A program made the position numbers and the translations under genes. A model generated the notes under the pieces. That model was not told the DNA's origin. It made no database searches and worked only from the letters and a program-made list of their open reading frames with translations. A DNA stretch of 64,000 nt. It comes from Wyeomyia smithii (Eukaryota > Arthropoda > Insecta > Diptera > Culicidae). Positions 24,176 through 40,716 of this stretch are shown one piece after another; positions within the stretch are counted from its first letter, which is position 1, and every line of letters begins with the position of its first letter. The DNA is taken from NCBI RefSeq assembly GCF_029784165.1, contig NC_073696.1, forward strand, positions 47,305,897 to 47,369,896. Direction: 5' to 3'.

Positions 24176-27100
24176 GAACGCGCACACTTCTGAACGGAGT
24201 AGCTACACTGTTTTCGCCATCACGGTTAGAGTTCGACTGATAGAGCTATCAATTTTTTTCCGCTGACTCATGAGTTAATATGCATGCGTAGTTTCGTCAG
24301 TGCGTGTAAAAGTGAACCCATGAAAAATCGGCAGTTTGTGTCAATTTTTTTAGCGCAAACGTTATCAGCCCCTGAAATATTCCCAAAAAGGAACCTAACA
24401 CCCACCATGTAAACTTCTTAAAATCCAGAGCAATAGAAATTTTGGACAGAGTTACAAACATACAACATCATTTCCGTCGTTCAGGCATGTCTTGAATTGC
24501 CATAAAGCTAAACAAAAGCTCACTTCTCTGTTGAAACAGTTCGCTTTATTTGTACACTAAAACGTTTATCTACTGAGTGGAGAAATTCTTCTATTCTTGC
24601 TTTTTACGTAGCGTGAACATTTCCACTAACATGCGTGCAATAATTCCTACGTTTTCGGGGACTTTTTTATCCCCAGCATACATATATATTTTACCGTCTC
24701 AAAATCGCTATGCAGAACGAGGTTCAGCGAACCGGAAAAAAATGGCATTGAATTAGATTAATTTCGCAACTGTAGAACCGCGAAACAAATCGCGTTTTTA
24801 TTCTTGCTGTTCGTGACAGCGGGGGTAAAGTGCTGAAAATATAACCCTCCCCTGACTTTTCACTGGAGTAGCCAGGTGGAAAGTGGCTTGTATACGAGTA
24901 CAAAAGGTGAGCAATTCACAGCAGATCGCAGCAGAAAAAAAAAACATTTTTAAAACAGGGATTTCTAAAGGAAAAAAATGACTGACGAGTGCACATTCAA
25001 AAGTTCGGTAGCGTAAATTATTTTATACGATTGTAATCATATAGTGGAAACGCAGTTTTTACCGATACATGTTCATTTCTCATTTATCTGACAACGTGAA
25101 ATCGTGAACTGAATCCAAATAGAAAATTTTGCTTCTGTCGTCTCCAACACGACAAATAACAGGGGCAGGAAATGAAATACAGAACACGGAAGTTATTGAT
25201 CTGTCGAATACGAAACGAAATATTTGTAATGAAATATCCTGATGGATGTTGAGAATTGCACAAATCAACACGGGTGAGAAAAACTCGAGTGATTTTCATC
25301 CAAGGCACGTGTTGGATGGAAGGAAACATTGCTATTCGCGTTATGTTACTTTTTTGTCAATATTCGGGCTCTACAGTTTACTTGTAATGAAATATAGCCA
25401 TAAACGGTGGTGATAAAATTGACTGCCGAAGAGCTGAAAGTGGGCTCTATTCAGATGATTATTGAATGGATAATTGCATCAACTTTCTTCCAATAAACTC
25501 GACCCGGTTCGCTCAATAAAAATGCAACGACCTAGAGTGCTATTGGATGAGTTTCGAGCGGTACTAGGGCATCATATTTGATAACTTATTATTGTTTTTG
25601 TTTTTATTTTTCTTTTTTAGAGAAGTAGTCTTTTGGAAATTGAAAAAACTTTCTGATAAATGTATTGAAATGGGGTTAAAAATCCAGTTTTTTTTTGCAT
25701 TTCAAATGAATGATGCAATAACAGCCATCTCCGAAGTCTCGTTTCGTCACATGCTATCTGTGGCGGCCCAACGCCCGTGAATTTTAATTTTTTCCCAGTA
25801 AACCATCGACTATGTTGACAGCTGCTTGACTGCTGAAAGTTCCGAGAAGATGGAAGACATGCTTTTGCTGTAGTAGTTTGTATGATTGAGTCATATATTT
25901 TTATGATTGACATAATCTCCGTAGCATTGCACGAGAACGTTCTGCCAAACTGGCAATCATCAGATCATGTAACCTTACAAAAATTTTCACAAAATCACAC
26001 CGAAAGCAAGCGAAGCAACCAAACGACGCAATTTCTGCCGGTTAAATATCCAACATAAATTTGCATACATTTTGATGGCATGACACAGTGCTTTGTTTAC
26101 AACTAGCAGAAAAAAATATTTATGAGTAGACAATTTAATAGTTCCCTCAATTTACACCTACTATATTAGTAACTTTGAAGGTGCTCTTTTTCCACCTCAG
26201 CTTTCAACCGAATGAAAGCGGAAATTCTGTTTTATTCTATTTTACCCGGTGGAGAAACTTTTCTCGTTTTATTTAAACGAGTCTCGTAGTCATCATATTC
26301 TACATCAGACAGTCGCAATATGGTACACGGATCATATTTTTTTGATGTCGTTTTTTTGCACGGATAAAATTAACCGCTAAAGCGCACCCAACACTGGGGA
26401 CAATTTATGCTGTGGCTAAGGGAGCTAGGACGAGGACAGATCCTTCGCTCAGACGGGATAACGTGAAAATCACTTTACCGCTAGTTCTCGTTGACTGCTT
26501 ACATGATGTATCCTTGAAATGGATGGTATTCGACTGAGGGTATCATAATCATAATCATCGCCATAATCATTACCAGCGTCGAAAAACGACAGTTTATGAG
26601 TGTGTCGCACGCGACTATACTTCTAGCGTTCTAGTGTGTGGTAGTTTAAGTGCAGTTAAAGCATAGTGTGACTCCCCATGGAAAATTACGCTAGAAATGG
26701 CGGTCGTAATGTTTCGGTTTCCTGTCGGACCGTAAAGTACAGCTTTTCAACGGAAGCAGAACGACGTTCTTCATCTCAATTTCGACAGAGGGTACAAATT
26801 TGCATCGGAATTTTCCACAAAAGCAGACGTTATCCCAAGTATACCTTTTTAAACATTCCATTCCGCAGCGTGAGTAGTGGGCATTTGCTGCCCTGCCTGC
26901 AGTAAGCATAAGCATTTCGTTTCATTTTGGGACACATGAGCAGCCGGCAAAAGGAGCAAAGGAGTGAATTCGTCCGTGATGCGGAATGATTACTTTTAAT
27001 GTATGCACTAAGCACAACAACCGGTGGAAGAAACTCGAGCCAGTCGAGCAAACCGGAGCAAGGTTTTTCCCTAGCATCAAGATAGACGTTCTTTTCAATT

Positions 27101-27530
27101 GAGCATAGAGTAGAAGTAAACATTGTAATAGGTTAGGGAGTTGCTTTATTCTATGGTATTTTGTCACATTGCTTACAAAGAGTTTAGAATTCCAGGAACG
27201 TATGGAATAACCCATCCTTTACTGGTTTTGCTCCTTCCAACTAAGAGTTTTAAATTTACTTCATAGTCGAACGAAAATGAAGTTGGAATGCCCTTTAAAT
27301 ACTTAAATCTTGCGTTGCATGTACATATGTTTGAAACGAAGATGACATTTGATCAGGAGAGGATGTGTTTAATGAATTGTTCAGCAAGTTCGTAATTCAA
27401 CTGTAACGATTTTGTATTTGTCTATGAAATGCTAGAACAAAGTTTACTTTCCACTAAAATACAATAAAATAGTCATCGATATACCCCTCTGAAGTATAAA
27501 AACAATATTTATGCAATAAGAAGTGTGCTC
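24176..27530. other. Intron, nothing recognised
   Basis: About 3.3 kb of intronic DNA with short spurious frames on both strands. I see no protein family, RNA gene or inverted-repeat element. Confidence 0.4.
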
Positions 27531-28790
27531 CTTTGTGAATCCATACGAAGTGTACATGCCACTTGGACACGACCATCACAGATTTTGTTCAAAGTTGGGG
27601 GAATTATTCATCTACTGTCTCTTTGGAAAAATCCCAATTTTGGTGTCGATTGGAATACCCCCCGCTCTCCAGGACCCCCCTCTTTATCGCAAAGTCGCGC
27701 AATTTTTGTCAAAAATCTCTTTTTTCTTTTTCTTACAATTCATAGACGTAAGATGTCCAAAAAATGCTGATAGATGATTTTTGAAGAAAATAAACCAAAT
27801 CTAGAAAAAATATAAGTTTTGACCGGAAGTGTTGCCAGATAAATTATTTTTGTATTTGAAAACTAAATTTACATTTTTCGGCAAATGCAGCCATTTTTAT
27901 TGTAAATTTGATAATTTTATCGCGTTCCTTGAAAAACTTCACATAAGAAACAACTATCATCCCGAGGTAATATGAGCCAATCTCGAGATATAACATTTTT
28001 ACGAAAAAAGTTGTAAATTTCGTAATTATTTTATTTTATAATTTATAGACGTAAGGCACCGAAAAATAGTGATAGGTGAATTTTGAGGAAAATAAACCAA
28101 GGAATCCAGAAAAAATATTGTTTTTGCCCGGAAGTGTTGCCAGATAGATTATTTTTGTATTTTAAAATTAAATTTGCATTTTTCATCGTGTTTCTCAGAA
28201 AATTTTACGTAAGAAGCACTCACCACTCCGTGGTAATATGAGCCAATCTTGAGATATAACATTTTTACGAAAAATTAATTACGAAATTCAGAACTATGTT
28301 CGTGAAAATGCCTTATCTCGAAATTGGCTCATATTACCACGGGGTTATAAGTGTTTCTTACGTAAAATTTTACAAGAAATACGATGAAACCATCAAATTT
28401 GAAATAAAATTAGCTGCATTTGCCGGAAAATGCAAATTTAGTTTTAAAATACAAAAATAATCTATCTGGCGACACTTCCGGTCAAAAATAATATTTTGTC
28501 TGTATTCCTTGGTTTATTTTCTTCAAAATTCACCTATCACTATTTTCCGGGTGTCTTACGTCTATAAATTGTGAAAAAAATTATTTACGAAGTTTATAAC
28601 TTTTTTCGTAAAAATGTTATATCTCGAGATTGGCTCATATTACCTCGGGATGATAGTTGTTTCTTTTGTGAAATTTTCCAAGGAACACGATGAAATTATA
28701 AAATTTTAAATAAAAATGGCTGCATTTGCCGAAAAATGAAAATTTAGTTTTTTGTGTTTTTTCGTGGTCACTTCGTATGGAATGACCCAT
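27531..28790. mobile_element. 1.26 kb palindromic element with doubled arms
   Basis: The sequence folds on an axis near 28280. Each arm contains two diverged copies of a unit of about 270 bp. On the left these are at about 27737-28011 and 28040-28280, both with ATAGACGTAAG..CCGGAAGTGTTGCCAGATA..AATATGAGCCAATCT. On the right their reverse complements lie at about 28285-28570 and 28590-28750. The outer ends are GTGAATCCATACGAAGTG and the complement of GTCATTCCATACGAAGTG. I see no coding frame. It resembles a foldback or large MITE, and the target duplication is unresolved. Confidence 0.7.
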
Positions 28791-33563
<4,773 letters not shown>

Positions 33564-33690
33564 ATTTTCGTGTCTGAATCGGGTGAGAATTTTAATTTCA
33601 CGCAGCGTCCGCTGGCAATAGGTCTGGTGCTCGAAGGGGGAAATTTTTTTGATGGCAACTTTTGTTTTCGTTACGGTGTCTACTGCGGAT
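33564..33690 (-). CDS. rl: rolled/ERK exon: end of GMV loop, VAIKK lysine, alpha-C helix
   Basis: The 127-nt exon begins with the last base of a split codon (acceptor CATTACAG on the minus strand) and then encodes 42 residues, SAVDTVTKTKVAIKKISPFE through LTRFRHEN. It contains the beta-3 lysine that binds ATP phosphates (VAIKK), and the alpha-C region with its conserved glutamate (QRTLREIK). The donor is AAT|gtaag. The preceding exon must end in two bases of a valine-type codon, as expected for GEGAYGMV in ERK. The match to ERK/rolled is nearly residue for residue, and p38 and JNK families differ strongly here. It is separated from the next exon by 11.7 kb of repeat-rich intron. Confidence 0.95.
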
Positions 33691-34285
33691 CTGTAATGAG
33701 AAAGTAGAAAATATCGAAAAGTTAGAAGGCACAAGCGAAAGACAAGATGAATTTTGCGAGAAATTCTTGCAGGCAAAATAAACACCAAGAGCACCTGACT
33801 GTTTTCGTTGGAAATGTTGTGACTAAGTGAAAATTTTGGCAGAAAGTTTCTCAGCAGCCGAATGACAGGAGCATTTTATATGATTTTGGTCAAAATGGGA
33901 CAGTTATGTTTCAAAAAATAAAATAAAATGAAAAACATCTATATGAATTTTATGATATAGTTTAAGAAGGTTTTAAGCATTATATGTGTTGATATTTAAA
34001 AGTTGATTCGAACTTAAATTCAGGAAAATATATTTTTTCATTCAGTGTGCTCACTTAAAATGCTGTCTTGAGTAAAGTTGCAGATAAATTACGCTGGGTG
34101 TATTTCCAGCTGAACAGTGTCAAGAATTATACAGGGTGTCACCGTGGAAGTGATACACACGTTTGTGTGCCTCTTTCCGCATCGGGAGGTCTACCCTGTT
34201 AACTAGCTGTGTTTGTTTTGATTGCGACACATGTTTATAGCTACCTTGTAAGTGTCAGAGGCAGTGTTTCACATTTTCAGGGAAC

Positions 34286-34537
34286 AATGGCAAACAAATC
34301 AAGATTTTTGTGATCAAAGCGGTTAAAAAACGTATCCGGCGTGATCCAGCCCGGTCGGCAAAAAATCGCTCGTGAAATGAACATGAGTCATAACACTATG
34401 CATAAAATACTCAAAAATGACCTTGGATACAGAGCTTTCAAGAACAAAAGATTCACGGTTTATCTCGCAGAAAAATTGCCGACAGGGTTGCCAGATCTCG
34501 ACTCCTACTGAAGATGCACATTGCACACAAAAGCCGC
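34286..34537 (+). pseudogene. mariner transposase N-terminal remnant
   Basis: Following an ATG at 34286, a frame disrupted by stops and shifts encodes a paired-type helix-turn-helix, KKRIRRDPARSAKK then IAREMNMSHNTMHKILKND and GYRAFKNK. A further shift gives DRVARSRLLLKMHIAH. The remainder is replaced by the LINE. It is nonfunctional. Confidence 0.7.
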
Positions 34538-34689
34538 TAACGGAGCCTGTGGAATACTTGGCACCCTTTCACAGTATTCTAGGCACCCTTTCACAGTATT
34601 CTAGCGGCCAACGTGCAACGCAGAGGACCCCCTTCTTCAGCGGTAAACTCGTGGGATCAAAACTGGATTTTGATATAACCATATAACAA

Positions 34690-35560
34690 ACTTCAAAACC
34701 GGGTCCCAGCAACCTTACTCTGCCGGAACAAGTGGAGTTAACAAGCTCCATGGCGTAGAGCCCGACAAGACCGCACACAACAAGCAGAACCGAGGAGATG
34801 GAACTGGAGGAGGACTTCAATCTCGACAGTGAATCGCTGGGTGGTGGCCCTTCGGTTTCATCACTAATGATTTTTCGCCTAGCGGGTAAGAGGAGAGTCC
34901 GACGGACTGTCTTCCCGTTCCGGTGACTGCAGCCGAATGACAAAGGGAAACCTGACTCATCTCGTGCTCCTGTCAAACGGCTCTCCCAATCGCAACGGCG
35001 ACGTCTGAAGAGTCTGCTAAGTCAAGGCCACTCACGCAAGTTTAGTACGTCAACCAGTCGACCAAACTGACCGCTCAGGTCAGGTCCCAAACAAGCGACA
35101 ACGGTCGACTGAGACAGCGTCGCCAAACACGAACGCTAAGAGCCCGACTGTTAAGCTGATGGTGGAGCTGGACCAAAAAACTGCTAGCCTAATAGCGGCA
35201 CAGAGCTTCCTGCTGAACTACCAGTACGGCAAAGCACGTATGCGGAAGGTTGGCTTTTAGAAAAGCTCTGGTGCTAAGGCAGGAAAGGTAAGTTCGGAGA
35301 CTACCTCAGGGAGTGCACAGCTACCACCTGCACGATGCACTCGCGCGATAGCGAAGAAGGTTCCGCCGAAAACTCGAAAGTGGAGTAAGCCTAAACGTGA
35401 GAGTCGAACTTCTGACGCCTACCGTCTGCTGCAACGGGAGCCTGTTACTGAGGTTACGCAGTCAACCCAACCCAGCATCACCGCTGATGGCAACCGTCCG
35501 CCAATCGGAACTCAACTAGATCCGATAAAGGACGCGTCGTCAACATCGTGAGCAGCATAC
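34690..35560 (+). pseudogene. LINE ORF1 (Gag-like) remains
   Basis: One frame gives stretches such as LMVELDQKTASLIAAQSFLL and KKVPPKTRKWSKPKRESRTS, broken by stops. The basic, serine-, threonine- and proline-rich composition and the position upstream of the endonuclease fit a LINE ORF1. I cannot find intact zinc knuckles. Assignment is by position and composition only. From about 35755 to 36010 the sequence turns abruptly AT-rich, perhaps another insertion. Confidence 0.45.
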
Positions 35561-37319
35561 GCTGCGTTCAGGGGAATCTGCATCACACAAAGAGCGCCTC
35601 TAGTGTTCTTTGCAGGAGATTCATCGGAAATAAGCTATCCGTAGCTCTGACCCAAGAACCATAGGTCCACGATTTAATTACCATTGCGGTGGTAGTCCCA
35701 ACAACTAACGGCACCCAGAGGATGGTCGTTACCTTGTAACGAGCACCTTGGAACTATTTATTTTCAAATATTAATCTTACTAATGGTAAAGTTGATCACA
35801 GATGTTTTCTTATTTAATTTAGTTTGCATTACTCAAAATGCATGCTAGGGTTAATTTTATAATTTATACGCTTCAATATTTTTTTAAAAATAATCTGCTG
35901 TTGAGATTACCGCAACAGGCTCAAAAAGTAGTAATTGGCATAACAGTTGACCAGAGCAATGAGTTCCCTTACGTTCGCTTACGTTGCTTTGCATGCATCG
36001 CTGGCGGTCGAAGAGTAGATTGACCCAGCCGAATAAGTCTATTGACCTATTGCGTCACTGGGAGAGTTTCCTTTTTCTCTCTATCCTCGGGGATGGGATA
36101 CTGGATGCTGGGTGGAAGATGCACGCTAGAAGAAGGTGACTTTGCCGAAACTGCAACCTTCGGGCTTTTAGCGTGGGCAATGATCCTCGCGAGACAGGTT
36201 CCGGTAACGAAGTACCGTGGACGGTTGATCTGAGGGATCCCAATGCCTAATCTTTCATTCTTAGCTGACAAGTGCAAGAGGCAGGATCAACCTGCAGTTT
36301 AGAGTTCCGCGCGTGTACTAAGACAGGTGGTTTTTAAACCAGTGGTATCCCCTAATTAGTGTATTAAAAACAGTGTTTTTTTCCTTAGATAGCCTTTTCC
36401 CGGTAAATAGCTAGGCAAATCAGTGCATGTGCGAAATAGGAGAAAGTGTGCAAAGTGAGCAAGGAGGTAAGAGCCAGATTCTTGCCGAAGGTGGTAGATT
36501 ATAAAACGGCACGTGCGGGCCACGTTTTTGCCCCCAACCACGTTTCCCCCCCCCCAAGTGAAGCCGCAGAGCAGCCATAAGCAGGCATGGCGGCTACGCC
36601 ATGGTAAAACCTCGTGTAAGACCGGTTATGAGTGAGTACGCAAATTTATATATATATATTGTCCATGCGCATGCGACTAAGTTAGGGCCGCGACCCTACG
36701 CAACCGCCTGTGAATATTACCGCCACCGCACCCGTACCCCTTTAATAGCACACTTAGAAGAGTTAGAATTTGAATGGGAAAAGGATAGGGGAAAGATGAT
36801 TTAGATAAACCTAGGCCTAGTGAGAATAGTACCAAACTAATTGTAAAACCATTGTACAACAAATGCCAAGACGTTTGTGTAATGGAAAATATCAATCTCG
36901 CAATTTGAAATAAACTACATGTAGTTGGACAGCAGAAATCGGCTGTTTCTATGTAGAGGGAATTCACTGTCCTGGTAGATGAGTTAGGGGTTTCCGCTGG
37001 TTCGGGAGTACGATTAGTTTTCCGTTCTTCTTTTTTTGTTCTTTTGCTGGGGTGGCTGACTCCGAAATCATTTCAGGAAAGTTCCCGAATCAGCACGGAT
37101 CAGACGGAGTCTGCGAGACTGGATTGGGCCAGTGATGAGAATTAACCCTCTACGGGTTTCTGCGGTTTAAGGGCCCTAGGTTTGCAGCGTAGGCAAGTCA
37201 TCTGACGCGCTTCTGTTGCGGAGTATAGCGAGTCATTGTAAGGTCAGCGGACAGCTTCCCGTCCCGAAACGGGATAAAAAGAACCTCCCCTTGGAAGGTC
37301 TCAGGCTGGGCAATCACAT

Positions 37320-37712
37320 CTCGGCGGGTGGTCTCTCTTAGGAGAGTGACGCATTTAAGCCACCCGCTTATCATCGGGGAGCGATTCGGTCGACCAGTTA
37401 CAACCTCCACTTACTTCCTGGGGAACGTGGACGACATACCGCCATCCGAAGTCACAGCGCTTGTGCGGTACTGCCAAACCAATAACAAGCCACTCTTGGA
37501 CAGCTCGGATGCCAACGCACGAGGTGAGTGCCTGCTTGAATACCTTACGTCTAACAATGTTAATGTATACAATGTAGGGAACAAGCCAACATTTAAGAAT
37601 GGTATTAGACAAGAGGTTTCAGATCTTACTCTATGTAGCGCCTCAATAATGGAGAAAGTCAAAAACTGGCATGTCTCTGATGAACCCAGTTTATCAGATC
37701 AGACGCATAACG
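37320..37712 (+). pseudogene. LINE AP-endonuclease domain, C-terminal part
   Basis: A frame from 37328 reads LRRVTHLSHPLI, then STYFLGNVDDIPPSEVTALV, KPLLDSSDANARGECLLEYL, NVYNVGNKPTF and EVSDLTLCSASI. This is the C-terminal half of a LINE endonuclease. The usual SDH box appears as DEPSLSDQT, with the catalytic histidine replaced by glutamine. A short deletion removes part of the usual DANAHHxxWG region, leaving DANARGE. Both changes mean the domain is inactive. Confidence 0.75.
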
Positions 37713-37927
37713 CCGCGTGACTCTGCAGGGCTCGCTCGTCGACTGTTTACGGAGACTTCCATCAACTAGGCGCTCGAACGGACTCATCATGTCCGAACTC
37801 ATCAGCCTTTTTCGAACCAGCTTTACTCTGGGACATATCCCGGTTAGCTGGCGGAACGTTATGGTGGTGTTTATACCAGAGTCAGGCACAAAAGACAAAA
37901 CATTGCCCAAAGCCTTCAGACCTATAA

Positions 37928-38635
37928 GGCGTCAGCCATTAATTATGTAAGGACTTTTTTCGAAATTTTCGACCCCCCCTCCCCCATAAAAGGGCTTAGA
38001 AAGATTTTGCATTACCCCTCTCCCCAGGCCCGGATTTGAGGGGGGCAAAGAGGGCAAATGGCCCGGGCCTCCCGATTGAAGGGGCCCCCTAGTCCCAGGG
38101 CGACCTTTTTTTTTGCTCGTCACCTTCCAGAACGTTATCTCTAAATGTTTTAAGAAAAGAGGGCCTCACAAACAAATTTGCCCCGAGCCCCTCAGCTTCT
38201 AAATCCGGCCCTGCCTCTCCCCTCCACGAATCTTACGTATGAATGTATTTTTAGAAAAAAAAATATTTTCGAAGGTAAAACATTTTTTTACACAGAGCAT
38301 ATTCGTAGAGGATAAAACAAAACGAGTTAATACAGGTAATACTATGTTAAAGTAAACAAAATTCAAAATTAAGTAGAAAAGTAGTAAAGCACGCAATCAC
38401 CCAGTGACGGCGAATTTACTTGTTTCCCAAGGTTCAACTGCTAATATCGCAACGATAAATAATTTAACTAATTTTATTTTTTTTTAGTTTTGTAAAATTT
38501 TTTTTTAGGTTTTTTAAACTTTTCAATCTTACGTAAGATTCTCTTGAATCCCCCTCTCTCCCTTCGCAAGCATTCGTAAGAAATTTGGATACCCCCCTCT
38601 CCCCCTAAACCCTTACGTAATTTGTGGATGACCCC
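37928..38635. mobile_element. MITE, 708 bp, TAA TSD, inserted in the LINE RT
   Basis: The imperfect inverted ends are GGCGTCAGCC..TATGTAAGGA at the left and the complement of GGGGTCATCC..TACGTAAGGG at the right. TAA flanks both sides (37925-37927, 38636-38638). Ignoring the insert and one TAA, the LINE frame continues without a shift (AFRPI then SLTTTLLRLMEKI), which confirms the boundaries. A 3-bp TAA duplication points to a PIF/Harbinger-type mobiliser. Another element is nested at 38025-38213. Confidence 0.85.
38025..38213. mobile_element. hAT-like MITE, 189 bp, 8-bp TSD CCTCTCCC
   Basis: The inverted ends are CAGGCCCGGATTTGAG and the complement of CAGGGCCGGATTTAGA. A perfect 8-bp repeat CCTCTCCC lies at 38017-38024 and 38214-38221. 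TIRs beginning CAGGG and an 8-bp duplication fit hAT MITEs. It sits inside the TAA-flanked MITE, and both sit inside the LINE. Confidence 0.85.
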
Positions 38636-38638
38636 TAA

Positions 38639-39540
38639 GTCTAACTACAACTCTGCTCAGGTTGATGGAAAAAATCACGTATAACTATATCCGTAGCGAG
38701 TTTCTGAAGAAGTCACCCTTGAATAAGCATCAACATGCTTATAAACAAGGCAAGTCTACTGAAACCGCTTTGCGTTGCCTAGTGACGAAAATCGATAACT
38801 CACTGAAATATAAAAAGGCAGCGCCCTTACTAACACGCAGAGAATCCATCCCCAGGATACCTATAACTCGGTGACGGAATCGTGAAAGGAATTGCAAACA
38901 TGATCCGGAGGATTCCCACTCACGATTCTTATTTCAAGAATCCTAGAGCCATATACGGGGCATTCCTGAGGATTCTTTTTCAGGAATCCTTTTCAAGGAC
39001 GCTCAGGAATCCAATGTGAGGAATCCTAGAGAATCTATGCGAATCGTATGTGTTCGTCCGGGCGGTCTGCGCTTTCCTTGATATTGAGGGAGCAATCGAT
39101 AACACGTCTTTTGCATCAATTTACACGGTTCTGCAAAACAAAGGAGTCGTCAATACTACAATAAGCAGGATCTAAGCAATGCTCTCGAGCAGGAAGACCA
39201 CAGCTGCATTGGGAGATACGCCCGTCACAGTAGAGGCATTGAAAGGGTGTCCTCAGGAAGGAGTTCTCTCTACACTGCCTAACCAAGCTTTTGAAGCTAG
39301 CTAGGCTACGAAGTCATTGGTTATGCGGATGACATAGTCCTTATCGTTCGGGGAAAATGTGACGCAAAGGGTAGAACATCAAACCCGCTAGAACAGTCAT
39401 TATACCTTTTATCAAGCGAAGGATGCATTCAATCACTCCTTCGCTATTAAATGGGGTGAGACTGAGCTTCAACAACGAGATCAAATATCTTGGAATTATT
39501 CTGGACAAGAAGCTGAACTGCACTGCTCTATTGGACTACG
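38639..39540 (+). pseudogene. LINE reverse transcriptase domain
   Basis: Conserved blocks appear in order: LRLMEKITYNYIRSEFLKK, HQHAYKQGKSTETALRCLVT, AFLDIEGAIDNTSFASIYTV, EALKGCPQEGVLS and the polymerase box GYADDIVLIV, with the YADD codons at 39322-39333. After it come LSFNNEIKYLGIILDKKLN-type thumb residues. In-frame stops lie near 39173 and in the region following EGVLS, and a GGATTCC-rich insert interrupts the domain at about 38822-39062. The family match is clear and the enzyme is dead. Confidence 0.85.
38822..39062. mobile_element. Small insertion rich in GGATTCC inverted repeats
   Basis: This block of about 240 bp separates two adjacent RT motifs (SLKYKKAA and CAFLDIEG). It contains at least eight copies of GGATTC, GAATCC or close variants in both orientations, such as AGGATTCTTTTTCAGGAATC. 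The ends are weakly inverted (AACACGCAGAGAATCC / GAACACATACGATTCG). It is probably another MITE, with unproven boundaries. Confidence 0.5.
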
Positions 39541-39739
39541 CTATTAAGAAGTCAATTTCAGCTATCTAAGCTTGCAGTACACTGCTTGGCGAGACCTGGG
39601 GGCTAAAATCAAATAAGCGCTCTGAGTTTACATCACTATTGCTCGGCCACGTATAACCTACGCAGCCCTCGTAAGGTGAATGTAACGACAGCCCAGGCGA
39701 AACTTACCAAAGTTCAACAGTGAAGGGCCGAGTCTTTCA

Positions 39740-40504
39740 TCGGGAACCTTCCGTTTCTATACGGAAGTCTCAAAAATGGATCCCAAGGTAGGTCAGGGAT
39801 CTACGGAACAGGTAAAATGGCCACTATCTCCTTGGGTAAGTGGCCAACCGTCTTTCAAGCAGAAGTATACGGAATATACATCTGTGCTACGATATGTCTT
39901 AAGCACAACTATAGACATGCCAAAATCGGAATCTTTCCAAACAGTCAGGCTGCAATACTAGCATTAAAGTCTGCCACATGTGTTTCCAGACTAGTCTGGG
40001 AGTGCATTGCAACACTTAGGGAACTTTCCCTTCTCAACAAAGCTATGTTACTTTGGGTACCCGGTCACTGCGGAATCGAAGGAAATGAACATGCCGACAG
40101 CCTAGCAAGACTAAGATCTGTTCGGCAATTCATTGAATCTGAACCGTTTCTGGGGTACCTCCACAAAGGAAAAACTAGAAATAGCATCTCATTGGCAACA
40201 TGCGCAGGGTTGCAGACAAGCTAAACAGTTTATCTATCCTATCCTTGCGGTTGCCAAAATGCTACTTAGTTTAACCCGTAGTGAACTACGCATCATCACG
40301 GGACTCCTTACTGGACACAGTTGTGCTCTTTATCATTTAAAGAAAATCCCAACCGACAATTGCCGTTTTTGCAACGCTAATCTGAGAGCTCAGCGCATCT
40401 GCTTTGCTTTTGCGGGGCTCTTGCTTCGTCGAGGTTCAACTTTTTCGGAAGTTACCTCTCAACTCCTAATCCCAGAACGGTCATCGGTTTCATCAACCAT
40501 GTAG
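39740..40504 (+). pseudogene. LINE RNase H domain and C-terminal region
   Basis: The frame from about 39817 encodes FQAEVYGIYICATICLKH, IFPNSQAAILALKS and LLWVPGHCGIEGNEHADSLA, the RNase H signature of I/LOA/R1-group LINEs. The usual aspartate in the xDSQAA motif is asparagine (PNSQAA), which should abolish activity. A frame shift near 40130 leads to LTRSELRIITGLLTGHS and NCRFCNANLRAQR, a diverged zinc-finger-like tail. Original termination was probably near 40578. Confidence 0.8.
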
Positions 40505-40634
40505 TTCCAAATTGAGGCACAGGCCTACAGCCAACTAGCTCAACTCCATCAATGTGTTCGAGCATGTTGTATTCTGTGTAAAACAAATCGGGGACAGCCC
40601 CAAAAGACAAGCATTCCTGTCGCAGTGGGACTGT

Positions 40635-40716
40635 TGGTCCTAGCTTCGGCGCGACATATACTAAAATTGGAACGATACAGAGGAGATTAGCATGGCCCCT
40701 GCGGTAGGACCACATT
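40635..40716 (+). ncRNA. U6 snRNA-like segment at the 3' end of the LINE
   Basis: The segment reads AGCTTCGGCGCGACATATAC, then CTAAAATTGGAACGATACAG, AGGAGATTAGCATGGCCCCT, GCGG and CCACATT. It matches U6 snRNA from the 5' stem-loop through the ACAGAGA region and the AGC triad to nucleotide about 67. About 24 nt of the 3' domain are missing, then comes the U6 3' terminus CCACATT. The ACAGAGA box is changed to ACAGAGG. A 7-bp inverted repeat TGGTCCT/AGGACCA closes the segment. It follows the LINE 3' UTR directly and is followed by poly(A) (40717-40740), so it was copied as part of the LINE RNA. It is not a functional U6 gene. Confidence 0.88.

Noticed and set aside
40635..40716. Functional U6 snRNA gene
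   Set aside because: The 3' domain is deleted, ACAGAGA is mutated, there is no T-run terminator, and it is followed by LINE poly(A).
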